Assembly: GCA_051201675.1 (NCBI GenBank)
Contig: CP179212.1
Coordinates: 744,001 to 808,000, forward strand
Reading direction: 5' to 3'
Origin: HTCC2207 sp002685195
GTDB taxonomy: Bacteria; Pseudomonadota; Gammaproteobacteria; Pseudomonadales; Porticoccaceae
DNA length: 64,000 nt
Translations under genes and position numbers: made by a program
The notes under the pieces: model-generated
The model's database searches: none
What the model was told of the DNA's origin: nothing
What the model saw: the letters and a program-made list of their open reading frames with translations, nothing else
Shown here: positions 54,503-63,291 of the stretch, one piece after another
Position numbering within the stretch: the first letter of the stretch is position 1
How the letters are laid out: every line of letters begins with the position of its first letter

Positions 54503-54530
54503 ATTCTACCGAACTGGAGGTCACTGTCAA
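54503..54530 (-). promoter_or_regulatory. Sigma-70 promoter of the tRNA-Val/tRNA-Asp operon
   Basis: On the minus strand TTGACA (54530-54525) and TAGAAT (54508-54503) are separated by 16 bases. A GC-rich discriminator (GCCTGC) follows, as in stringently controlled stable-RNA promoters. tRNA-Val begins about 11 bases beyond the expected start site. Confidence 0.88.
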
Positions 54531-54610
54531 ACTTTTTCTGAGGCTATGTACATATCTTTCATAGGGCCCTAATATACAGCCCCTATTTGATGTAATTTAA
54601 GCTGAAAATA

Positions 54611-54970
54611 ATGCAAATTTATAAAGAGTTTAGTATTGAAGCTGCTCACCGCTTGCCAAATGTCCCTGAGGGTCATAAGTGCGCTCGTCTACATGGTCAT
54701 TCCTTTCAAGTGACTATATATGTCGAGGGGCCAGTTGGTGCTGAGACCGGCTGGATAATGGACTTTGGTGATATTAAAGCGGCCTTTGCTCCAGTTTTCG
54801 ACAGATTGGATCATCACTACTTAAATGACATCGAGGGCCTTGAGAACCCAACTAGTGAAAATCTTGCTGCTTGGATATGGAGTCAACTTAAGCCAAACCT
54901 ACCTTTGTTGAGCTGTGTTCAGATTAAAGAAACCTGCACCAGCGGGTGTATTTATCGCGGTGAGAGTTAG
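54611..54970 (+). CDS. queD: QueD, 6-carboxytetrahydropterin synthase
   Basis: A 119-residue T-fold enzyme of queuosine synthesis that converts 7,8-dihydroneopterin triphosphate to 6-carboxytetrahydropterin. Zinc histidines and the catalytic Cys are in EAAHRLP and CARLHGHSF. DRLDHHYLND, ENPTSENLA and KETCTSGCIY complete the family pattern. It lies beside a tRNA-Asp (GTC), one of the queuosine-modified tRNAs, though this is probably chance. Its stop overlaps the end of the convergent MFS gene by 4 bases. Confidence 0.95.
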   Translation: MQIYKEFSIEAAHRLPNVPEGHKCARLHGHSFQVTIYVEGPVGAETGWIMDFGDIKAAFAPVFDRLDHHYLNDIEGLENPTSENLAAWIWSQLKPNLPLLSCVQIKETCTSGCIYRGES

Positions 54971-56199
54971 CTAACAGATTTCAATTGCCGTGTTTTAACT
55001 CTCTCCCACAATAATGCCATTATCATAACAGCCACAGGTATTAGGCATAAAAGAACCATCGGCTGCCAACCGATGAGATTTAGAGCCCACCCTGCGGACA
55101 AAGCGGCTAATGCCTGGAAGGAAAATACAGTAAAGTCGTTGATGCTTTGAGCTTTAAATCGTTCATTTTCATGATGTGTATCAGGCAGTAGGGTTGTCCC
55201 TGCGATAAATAAAAAATTCCAACCAATTCCCAATAAAACCAATTGAGTCCAGAATCCCTGTGGGCTGTTGTCTGAATAACCTACTGCGATGGCAAGGCAA
55301 TAGCAGATTAATCCCGCAACCATCATGCCCCTAAGTCCCATATAGCGAACTAAAACTGGCGTTATAAAGGAGGGCAAGAACATTGCAGCAATGTGGCTTT
55401 GGAGTACCCATTTGGTATCAGTTAATGAGTGACCGTAAGATTCATGCATGCTGATAGGGGTTCCAGTCATTACAAAAGACATAACAACATAGGCAATGGC
55501 TCCACTGGCAAGAGCCAGACAGAATGTAGGGTTCTTAAACAGTTGAGTCTTGGGTAACTTGCTTTCTATACCAGGTGCTTGAGGTATTAATTTAGGGGTG
55601 TAGGCAGTCAACATAACCGAGGAGATTAAAATGCATCCAGCCGCCAGTAAAAATGAACCTTGGTAGGCTGTGCTAAAGATATTTTTGCCGATCAGAGCTA
55701 TCTCTGGACCGATAAAGGCTGCAATAATTCCACTACCCATAAACATAGACGCCGCAGTGGTGCGGTGTTCGCTTACGACGGATTCCATTGCCGCAAATCG
55801 CCCTTGGAGAAGTGTTGCATTAAATGAACCGAGCATAAATGAAGCAAGACAAAATAAACTAAAACTGCCAATCTCCAATGCCGTCATTGCAAGCATACAA
55901 ACAAGTAAGCCAACGCCCAAGAAAACATATATCCCCATCTTCCTGCCTAGACTTTGCATCGTTCGAGAAACTGGGACAACACTGCTTGCAGTGCCTAATA
56001 TCATCAAGGCAATGGGAGCTGTAGCCCAGCTGGGGGAGGGAGCCAAGGTGCTTCCGGCTAGTGTGCCGGCTAAATGCATTAGAGGTAAAATCGAGCCTGC
56101 GACGGCATTGCTTAGACTCAACACCCATGCGTTTTTATAGTCTTTGGAAAAAATGATATTCATCGCCATATCTCGTGTTAAGTTGAATACAGAGATCAA
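54967..56199 (-). CDS. MFS transporter
   Basis: A 410-residue major facilitator protein with twelve hydrophobic segments. SRTMQSLGRKMGIYVFLG is a degenerate MFS loop-2/3 motif, and the later PVLVRYMGLRGMMVAGLIC is the symmetric loop. FIAGTTLLPDTHHENERFK near residue 320 is shared with bacterial MFS proteins of unknown cargo. Starts at 56199, 56169 or 56163 are all possible. No substrate can be inferred; no partner gene is adjacent. Confidence 0.85.
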   Translation of the reverse strand: MISVFNLTRDMAMNIIFSKDYKNAWVLSLSNAVAGSILPLMHLAGTLAGSTLAPSPSWATAPIALMILGTASSVVPVSRTMQSLGRKMGIYVFLGVGLLVCMLAMTALEIGSFSLFCLASFMLGSFNATLLQGRFAAMESVVSEHRTTAASMFMGSGIIAAFIGPEIALIGKNIFSTAYQGSFLLAAGCILISSVMLTAYTPKLIPQAPGIESKLPKTQLFKNPTFCLALASGAIAYVVMSFVMTGTPISMHESYGHSLTDTKWVLQSHIAAMFLPSFITPVLVRYMGLRGMMVAGLICYCLAIAVGYSDNSPQGFWTQLVLLGIGWNFLFIAGTTLLPDTHHENERFKAQSINDFTVFSFQALAALSAGWALNLIGWQPMVLLCLIPVAVMIMALLWERVKTRQLKSVS

Positions 56200-56336
56200 A
56201 TATCAACTTGGAAAAGCGCAAGCATAAACGAATTCATCAGTTTATCTAGTAGCTTTTAGTTATTCCCATTGAAGAAGTCCTGTACAATCGTTGCCTTTCC
56301 AGTGTGGAACCGTCACCCTTAATCTGGCCCAACTCT

Positions 56337-57170
56337 ATGATAACAATCGGTACATTCAATAATCTGCAGGTCGTCAAGCAGGTCGATTTTGGCGTCTATC
56401 TAGATGGCGATGATTTAGATACGATTTTATTGCCAAAACGCTATGTGCCAAACGGGTGTGAAGTTGGTGATTGGATTGATGTATTCCTATACTTTGATTC
56501 TGATGACTTGCTAATCGCCACAACAGAAAAGCCTAAGGTAGAGGTGGGTTGTTGTGAGATGCTCAAGGTAGTGGATATTAATCATGCAGGCGCTTTCATG
56601 GATTGGGGATTGCCTAAGGACTTGTTGGTTCCCTATAACGAGCAACAAAAACCCATGGAAGTCGGCTATTCTTATGTGGTCTATGTATATCATGATGAGA
56701 CTTCAGACCGAATCGCAGCTTCGACTAAGTTGAGCCATCATTTGGATGAGCAGCCAGTTTGGCTGAAGCCTCGGCAGTCGGTCAATTTGCAAATCGCGAG
56801 TCGCACAGAGTTGGGCTACAAGGCAATCATAGATGATAAATATTTAGGTCTTCTTTTTAGAGCTGATGCCTATCGGCCACTGAAGATTGGCGAACGCTTG
56901 CCGGGTTTTGTTAAATCAATTCGATCAGATGGAAAGATTGATTTACTTATTTCCCAAGCAACACTGCAAGGGGACCATGAGCTGTCCCGGCAAATTGTTC
57001 AGTACTTAACTGATCAAGGTGGAACTTCCACTCTCACTGATAAGAGTGACCCCGAGGAAATTTACCGTGTGTTTAAGGTTTCGAAGAAAAAGTATAAGCA
57101 GGCGCTAGGGAATCTCTATAAAAGTAGAAAAATCACCATCACCCCAGGTATGGTTCAATTAGTGAAGTAA
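56337..57170 (+). CDS. CvfB/YitL-type S1 RNA-binding protein
   Basis: A 277-residue RNA-binding protein. It has two N-terminal S1-like beta-barrels (ITIGTFNNLQVVKQVDFGVYL, GAFMDWGLPKDLLVPYNEQ), a third at about 165-215, and a C-terminal winged helix (DPEEIYRVFKVSKKKYKQAL). The start is the ATG at 56337, the family position; a GTG 33 bases upstream gives an extension without counterparts. Relatives in Firmicutes affect virulence gene expression. In Gammaproteobacteria the role is poorly defined. Confidence 0.88.
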   Translation: MITIGTFNNLQVVKQVDFGVYLDGDDLDTILLPKRYVPNGCEVGDWIDVFLYFDSDDLLIATTEKPKVEVGCCEMLKVVDINHAGAFMDWGLPKDLLVPYNEQQKPMEVGYSYVVYVYHDETSDRIAASTKLSHHLDEQPVWLKPRQSVNLQIASRTELGYKAIIDDKYLGLLFRADAYRPLKIGERLPGFVKSIRSDGKIDLLISQATLQGDHELSRQIVQYLTDQGGTSTLTDKSDPEEIYRVFKVSKKKYKQALGNLYKSRKITITPGMVQLVK

Positions 57171-57482
57171 ATCGAGCTTTAAATTGGTTCTAAAGGCATT
57201 ATGAAGACTTATTTTAGGTTTCTCGTATTTTGGTACTCGAGTTATCACTATAAATATAAAGGCTGAAAGTACTGTAGATACTGACTTTTACACTAATTGC
57301 GGTTTATTTATAAATAAAAATAATCAATGCATTTGCTTTTTTAATTTGTTCAAGGCCCTCCAGTGGTAGACGATCAACATGGATTAGCTAAAAATTTCGC
57401 TAATTATGTGCTATGGTTTGACGGCTAAAAGTAAAAACATACAAGCTTGCAAGCATTTTTAAATTATTTAGGGGAGAAACAT
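57171..57482. other. AT-rich promoter region of TonB receptor 4 with palindrome
   Basis: No gene seen in 312 bp. A perfect 16-bp palindrome TTTATTTATAAATAAA lies at 57303-57318, about 165 bases before the receptor start. Confidence 0.4.
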
Positions 57483-60119
57483 ATGTTTCATAAGACAAAA
57501 GTAAACCGAGCGGTGGCGTCTATCATTGCCGCAGGTTTTGCCGCAACAGGTGCCAGTTTGGCAGCATCTCAGGGGATTGAAGAGGTTATCGTAACAGCAA
57601 CTAAGACGTCTGCAAGTACGCAAGACATTCCAGTTGCCGTGTCTGCGTTAACGTCAGAGAAGCTTGATCAGATGGGCGTTTCGAATTTTCAAGATTATCT
57701 TGTTCAGTTGCCAGGCGTTTCTGCGGGCGGTAGCGGCCCAGGACAGAACACAATTTATATTCGTGGTGTGGCATCGACTACCCCTGCAATTTCGATTGCT
57801 GGTGTTGCTGGTCTTGCCCCAAACGTAGCTTTCTACCTTGATGAGCAGCCATTGGCGCAACCTGGTCGTAACCTGGATGTTTACGCTGCCGACTTGAATC
57901 GAGTGGAAGTGCTAGCAGGACCCCAGGGTACACTTTTCGGAGCAAGTTCACAGGCGGGTACAGTCCGTTTGATTACTAACAAGCCTGATCCAAGTGATGC
58001 TTATGGTAAGTTGAAGGTTGGCTTCTCAACCATAAACGATGGCGGTAATAACAGTAACTTCGAAGCAATGTATAACCTACCTATTAGTGACAACATCACT
58101 TTGCGCGGCGTTGTTTATAGTGATGATAAGGGTGGCTACATTGATAATGTGCATGGTACTCGAACGCTTGAAGAAAGTGCTCGCTTTCGTGTAAACGGTT
58201 TTGTGCGGTCTAACGGGGTACCAGTTACAACTCGTACAGGTTTCCAAGGTGGTGGAGATTATGCTGATACGGACGGAGATGGCTACGTTGACTTGCCTAA
58301 TGTAACCTTCATTGCTGCAGATAACACAGATCTTGTGGAAGAAGATTTTAACAAAAGCAAATATACTGGTGCTCGCTTAAGCGCATTGATCAATTTGGGT
58401 GATGATTGGGATTTACTGCTATCTCATACGACCCAAGAATTAGACTCAGACGGAGTATTTTTTGCTGATCCTGACTTGGGTGATCTTGAAATCCAAAGTT
58501 ATGTAGATGATAGCTTGGAAGACGAGTTTGATAACACTAATTGGACTTTAACAGGACGAATAGCTGGTTTGGATGTTGTATATACTGGCGCCTTTACTGA
58601 AAGAACCGCAGATCAAAACATCGGCTACTCCGATTATATGTTCGTTGGCCAGTATCTTCCTTACTACATCTGTGATGGATCAGTGACATATCCAGGTGAC
58701 AAAAACAATGAGGGTCCAACAGGCACTTGTTATGCGCCTGATATGTCTGCGCCAAGTCATTCTGAAACTGAAGTAACTACTCATGAAGTCAGGTTCACAA
58801 CCGATCAAGACAAGAGCATGCGTCTAACTGGTGGAGCGTTCTTTAGCGATACTACACTGGAAGAGCGAGTAAGCTTTACTTATCCAGGCAGTATTTTGGC
58901 GCAGGGTTGGACTGCTGCTAACGGGCCAGGTTTCTCTTCGCACAACTACTCATATGGCGATGGCTTTTTGTCTTCAAACGAACCTTTTGGTCCTGGTGAA
59001 ATCTTCAGAAATGATATTCAACGTACTGATGAGCAAATGGGTGTCTTCGGCGAGTTGAGCTATGACGTCAGCGATGAGCTATCTTTTACATTAGGTGCTC
59101 GCTATTACGACATCGAAATTGATTTTGACGGTAGCGCCAACGGCTCTTTCTATAACTTCTGTGGTGCAGCTGTTGATGCAGCCACCTGTCCTGATGCCCA
59201 AGTATTTGGTACCAACATTGCCGATTTGTATGATGGTGACGGTGTTTATCAAGGCCAGACAGAAGTGACATTCCGAGGAGCCTCTACGCCAACCAGCATT
59301 GCTGATATTCCTGATAAGGCTACAGCTGACGGTACTATTTTCAAGTTCACGGCGTCTTACACGCCATCTGAAGATCTTCTGCTTTATGCCACAGTGTCAG
59401 AAGGGTTCCGTGCAGGTTTCTTAAACCGCCCCGGTGGTTATGTTGATACTTCTGGTACGTACACTGTTCCCTTTGAATTTGGCTCAGATGATATGACTAA
59501 CTATGAGATGGGTTGGAAGGCTGATCTGATGGATGGCCGTATGCGTTTCAATGGTAGTGCGTTTGTTGCACAAATCGGTGGACTACAAACAACCATCTTC
59601 GACCCAAGTATCGCTAACTTGTTCTTCTCTGACAACGCAGCTGATGCTGAGGTTAGAGGTGTCGAGGCTGATATGATTTGGGTACCTGAAAGTGTTGAGG
59701 GTCTTACAATTAGTGCAAGTATTTCCATGCTTGATACTGAAATTACGAAAACACTGACAACCTCGAATGACGTTGTTGCAGGTGATTCATTGGCATTTGC
59801 CCCTGAGTTCCAAGGTAACCTTCAGGCTCGTTATGAGTGGCAGACAGCGTCAGGAATGACGGCTCACATCATGCCTCACTTAGCACATTCAGCTGAGTCT
59901 TACAGTGATATTATTCGCATAAACCGCGACCGCATTGCTGGTTGGACTATGTTGGGCCTTACCGCTGGTGTTACGACTGACACCTGGGGTGCCGAGTTAT
60001 TTATTGACAATCTTACCGATGAGCGAGCAGAACTTTCTCGTAACTATATCAATGATAGAGAGCGTATTTCCTATGCAGCCCCTCGTACCATGGGTGTACG
60101 TATGACCTACAATTTCTAA
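57483..60119 (+). CDS. TonB-dependent outer-membrane receptor beside TPR-sulfotransferase B
   Basis: An 878-residue receptor. The ATG at 57483 has GGGGAG upstream and begins a signal peptide ending GASLAAS. GIEEVIVTATKTSASTQDIP is the TonB-box and plug start; VEVLAGPQGTLFGASSQAGT is the plug signature, with LAGPQG in place of LRGPQG. It ends MGVRMTYNF. It belongs to the same sub-branch as the receptor at 39415-41853: both lack the LRGPQG Arg and share GGYIDNV(Y/H)GT and DLVEEDFN. The ligand is unknown. Confidence 0.92.
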   Translation: MFHKTKVNRAVASIIAAGFAATGASLAASQGIEEVIVTATKTSASTQDIPVAVSALTSEKLDQMGVSNFQDYLVQLPGVSAGGSGPGQNTIYIRGVASTTPAISIAGVAGLAPNVAFYLDEQPLAQPGRNLDVYAADLNRVEVLAGPQGTLFGASSQAGTVRLITNKPDPSDAYGKLKVGFSTINDGGNNSNFEAMYNLPISDNITLRGVVYSDDKGGYIDNVHGTRTLEESARFRVNGFVRSNGVPVTTRTGFQGGGDYADTDGDGYVDLPNVTFIAADNTDLVEEDFNKSKYTGARLSALINLGDDWDLLLSHTTQELDSDGVFFADPDLGDLEIQSYVDDSLEDEFDNTNWTLTGRIAGLDVVYTGAFTERTADQNIGYSDYMFVGQYLPYYICDGSVTYPGDKNNEGPTGTCYAPDMSAPSHSETEVTTHEVRFTTDQDKSMRLTGGAFFSDTTLEERVSFTYPGSILAQGWTAANGPGFSSHNYSYGDGFLSSNEPFGPGEIFRNDIQRTDEQMGVFGELSYDVSDELSFTLGARYYDIEIDFDGSANGSFYNFCGAAVDAATCPDAQVFGTNIADLYDGDGVYQGQTEVTFRGASTPTSIADIPDKATADGTIFKFTASYTPSEDLLLYATVSEGFRAGFLNRPGGYVDTSGTYTVPFEFGSDDMTNYEMGWKADLMDGRMRFNGSAFVAQIGGLQTTIFDPSIANLFFSDNAADAEVRGVEADMIWVPESVEGLTISASISMLDTEITKTLTTSNDVVAGDSLAFAPEFQGNLQARYEWQTASGMTAHIMPHLAHSAESYSDIIRINRDRIAGWTMLGLTAGVTTDTWGAELFIDNLTDERAELSRNYINDRERISYAAPRTMGVRMTYNF

Positions 60120-60154
60120 GGTGAGCTAATAAAGTCATTGTGTAATGTAAGAAT

Positions 60155-60186
60155 ATAATGCCCCTCTTGAGGGGCATTATTTTTTG
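60155..60186 (+). terminator. Rho-independent terminator between TonB receptor 4 and sulfotransferase B
   Basis: 9-bp stem AATGCCCCT/AGGGGCATT with a 4-base loop and a T-rich tail. It ends only 13 bases before the sulfotransferase start; the ribosome site GGAGA directly follows the T-run. Partial read-through would co-express the sulfotransferase at lower level. Confidence 0.9.
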
Positions 60187-60198
60187 GAGAAAAAGTAA

Positions 60199-62229
60199 TT
60201 GGTGGATCATAAAATATCAGAGGATACAGCTGTAGAGCCTGACTTGACTAAGGCAAAACAGTTAATGCAGGCAGGAAATTTTAGCGATGCTCAAAGATTA
60301 TTGTTGACCGACCTGTATGAGTTTCCTGAAAATGAAGAAGTTATCTATCTTCTAGCTGCTTGTGAGCGATATTTAAAAAACTACTCGTCCGCACTGAAGT
60401 TACTTTCTAATCTCAAGCAACTTAGTCCAGGTCATAGCAGGGCTTATCAAGAGACTGGTCATGTTTACAAGGCATTGCACAACGCAGATGCTGCGCTAAC
60501 TGCCTACAGTCAAGCTACACAGCTTAATCCTGCGTTACTGGCAAGTCTGCGAGCACAAGTCGAAATTCTTGAATCACCTGAACGAATAAATAAGATCGGA
60601 CGCTTAACAGATGTCGTTGTAAGGTTAAAGCAGCAGCTCTCAACGCTTGAGTCTACGCCGAAGCCTCTAGTTGCAGTGATCGACCTTATCTCTCAAAATA
60701 AACTGGTCAAGGCTGAACAAATTTGTAAGGCATTTATGCAAAAAAATCCTCGACATGTGGAGGGTTTGAGACTTTTGGCTGATATAGCTAGTCGATTAGG
60801 TATTCAGGAGGATGCTGAGTTTTTATTGGAAAGTGCTGTGGCTTTTGATCAGAATAATACTCGCGTGCGAATTGACTATGTACAGGTGCTAAGGAAACAG
60901 CAGAAATATGCACTGGCATTACAACAAGCAGAAGATTTGCTAAATATTGAGCCTGATAACCCCCAGTTCCAGTCGGTATTTGCTGTCGAATCGATGCAAT
61001 CCGGTGACTATAGCGCTGCATTAAGTATGTTTGAATCAATTTTGGCCATTTTACCAGAAGACCCAGTGACGCTAACATCAAGGGGACATGCATTGAAGAC
61101 CCTTGGTGAAGCCACCCAAGCGGTAGACTCCTATCGTCGGGCTATAAGGAAGCATCCTGCGCATGGTGAAGCTTATTACTCAATGGCTAACTTAAAACTG
61201 TTTAGTTTTACAGATCAAGAAATTGTTGCTATGGAGTCCCAAGAGAGTAATCCAATGATCTCGCATATGAGTCGTATATATTTAGATTTTGCATTGGGCA
61301 AAGCATACGAGGATAAAAAATTATTTGAAAAAGCTTTTAACTTTTATGAACGAGGGAATGCTGCTAAGAAAATTCAAAGCCGCTACAAATCTAGTGATTT
61401 AACGACCGAGTTCCATGCACAAGCTAAGGTTTTTGATTCTGATTTTGTTGCTAAGCACAAAGGCACTGGGTTTAGTGCGCTAGATCCGATCTTTATTGTT
61501 GGCTTACCAAGATCTGGCTCTACTTTACTGGAGCAAATATTGGCCTCTCATAGTCAAGTTGATGGCACTATGGAGTTACCTAATATTTTGGCTCTAGCTC
61601 AAACGCTCCGGCGTGGCGAGCGAATCAGTAATATCAAGCATTATCCAGACGTTCTTAAGACTCTTACTGCCGAAGATTTTCATTCATTTGGTGAGAAATT
61701 TATTCAAGATACTAGGGTTCATCGTGGCTCGGCACCTTTCTTTATCGATAAAATGCCAAATAATTTTAGGCATATTGGGATGATCCACCTAATTTTGCCT
61801 AACGCCAAGATAATTGACGCTCGGCGCCATCCCATGGGCTGCTGCTTTAGTGGCTTTAAACAACTGTTCGCTGAAGGTCAAGAGTTTAGCTATGGACTTG
61901 AAGAGATAGGTACCTATTACAAAGACTACGTGGAGTTAATGGATCACTGGGACAAGGTCCTTCCTGGTCGAGTGTTGCGAGTTCAGTATGAAGAGGTTGT
62001 CGCCGATTTGGACAGTCAGGTCAGGAGAATTCTTGACTATTGTGGGCTAGAGTTTGAAGAGAGCTGTATCAATTTCCATGAGACAGACCGATCTGTTCGC
62101 ACCCCCAGTTCAGAGCAAGTTCGCCAGCCAATCTACCAAAGTGGTGTGGAGCAGTGGAAGAATTTTGAGTCTAATTTAGACCCCCTTAAGCAAGCGCTGG
62201 GGCCAGTACTTGAACGATACCCTATTTAA
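60199..62229 (+). CDS. TPR-repeat sulfotransferase (copy B)
   Basis: A 676-residue protein with N-terminal tetratricopeptide repeats (residues about 15-350) and a C-terminal PAPS-dependent sulfotransferase domain. The phosphosulfate loop GLPRSGST is at 435-442. KMPNNFRHIGMIHLILPNAK and DARRHPMGCC follow. The SSEQVRQPIYQSG tail motif is nearly identical to copy A, with other parts clearly diverged. The start is TTG (GGAGA 8 bases before) or GTG one codon later. The receptor gene is upstream behind a terminator, and the Ldh-family gene is 42 bases downstream. Confidence 0.88.
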   Translation: MVDHKISEDTAVEPDLTKAKQLMQAGNFSDAQRLLLTDLYEFPENEEVIYLLAACERYLKNYSSALKLLSNLKQLSPGHSRAYQETGHVYKALHNADAALTAYSQATQLNPALLASLRAQVEILESPERINKIGRLTDVVVRLKQQLSTLESTPKPLVAVIDLISQNKLVKAEQICKAFMQKNPRHVEGLRLLADIASRLGIQEDAEFLLESAVAFDQNNTRVRIDYVQVLRKQQKYALALQQAEDLLNIEPDNPQFQSVFAVESMQSGDYSAALSMFESILAILPEDPVTLTSRGHALKTLGEATQAVDSYRRAIRKHPAHGEAYYSMANLKLFSFTDQEIVAMESQESNPMISHMSRIYLDFALGKAYEDKKLFEKAFNFYERGNAAKKIQSRYKSSDLTTEFHAQAKVFDSDFVAKHKGTGFSALDPIFIVGLPRSGSTLLEQILASHSQVDGTMELPNILALAQTLRRGERISNIKHYPDVLKTLTAEDFHSFGEKFIQDTRVHRGSAPFFIDKMPNNFRHIGMIHLILPNAKIIDARRHPMGCCFSGFKQLFAEGQEFSYGLEEIGTYYKDYVELMDHWDKVLPGRVLRVQYEEVVADLDSQVRRILDYCGLEFEESCINFHETDRSVRTPSSEQVRQPIYQSGVEQWKNFESNLDPLKQALGPVLERYPI

Positions 62230-62271
62230 AGAATAATAACGGGCGAATAGCCAAATCAGAGGAGAGATAAA

Positions 62272-63291
62272 GTGTCTGATGTAATGATGACTAAACAAGA
62301 AATTCAAACCTTAGTAGAGCAAGGTCTTGAAACTAATGGTTGTAATTCGCAGAATGCATCGGCTGTTGCCCGTACGATAGCGGCGGCAGAATTAGATGGC
62401 TGTGCTGCCCACGGTCTTTTCCGTATGCCAGGCTACGTGGCTTCCCTTCGCAGCGGTAAAGTTAATGGAAATGCTAATCCAACAGTATCTCGAATTTCTC
62501 CTGGAGTAGTAAGGGTAGATGGTGATCATGGTTATGCACCTTTAGCCCTTGAGATGGGCAGAGCCGCTCTTATTGAGGCTGCCAGTGAAAATGGAATAGC
62601 TGCAATGGCTTTGGTCAACGTGCATCATTTTGCTGCGCTGTGGGTTGAGGTTGAGCCAATTGCTGAAGCTGGATTGGCGGCAATGGCTTTTACTACCTAT
62701 AAACCGGCCGTGGTTCCTGCAGGTGCGAAACAGCCATTATTTGGAACTAATCCTATGTGCTTTGGTTGGCCCAGAGGGGATCAGCGACCCTTGGTTTTTG
62801 ATCAAGCCTCGGCGGCAATGGCGAGAGGAGAGGTAATGATCGCAGCTCGTGATGGCCACCCAGTCCCGGCGGGTACGGGTGTTGATTCGGATGGTGCGCC
62901 TACGACTGATGCAGATAAAATAATTAATGGAGGAGCATTGCTCCCGTTTGGTGGTCATAAAGGCTCAACGATTGCCATGATGATCGAACTGCTGGTTGCT
63001 GGTCTCACGGGGCAGGACTTTAGTTTTGAAGCACAGAAAAATGATAACAACGACGGTGGGCCACCTAATGGTGGTGAGTTTATGCTCGCTATCGACCCCA
63101 ATCGTTTTGGTGACTCGGAAAATTGGTTGCAGCATTCAGAATCATTCTTGCAGTTATTAGGGGGAATGGAAGGTGCTCATATGCCAGGTAATAGGCGTTA
63201 TGCCAATCGCGCTAGAAACAGTGATAAAGGTATCGCTGTTAAGCAATCAGTTTATGAGACCTGCGTTGGGCTCACTAAATTAAGTGATTAA
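62272..63291 (+). CDS. Ldh-family (malate/lactate dehydrogenase-like) oxidoreductase
   Basis: A 339-residue NAD(P)-dependent enzyme of the YlbE/LDH2 family, whose members include delta-1-piperideine-2-carboxylate reductase (DpkA), ureidoglycolate and sulfolactate dehydrogenases. Motifs: DGCAAHGLFRMPGYV, VRVDGDHGYAPLALEMG, VNVHHFAALW, LFGTNPMCFGWPRG and LPFGGHKGSTIAMMIELL. GTG at 62272 or ATG at 62284 could start it. The DpkA-like reading is my best guess. Its stop overlaps the convergent LysR gene by 4 bases. Confidence 0.82.
   Translation: MSDVMMTKQEIQTLVEQGLETNGCNSQNASAVARTIAAAELDGCAAHGLFRMPGYVASLRSGKVNGNANPTVSRISPGVVRVDGDHGYAPLALEMGRAALIEAASENGIAAMALVNVHHFAALWVEVEPIAEAGLAAMAFTTYKPAVVPAGAKQPLFGTNPMCFGWPRGDQRPLVFDQASAAMARGEVMIAARDGHPVPAGTGVDSDGAPTTDADKIINGGALLPFGGHKGSTIAMMIELLVAGLTGQDFSFEAQKNDNNDGGPPNGGEFMLAIDPNRFGDSENWLQHSESFLQLLGGMEGAHMPGNRRYANRARNSDKGIAVKQSVYETCVGLTKLSD

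Noticed and set aside
60788..61093. 101-residue minus-strand open frame inside sulfotransferase B
   Set aside because: Shadow of the TPR coding region; no ribosome site or recognisable protein features.
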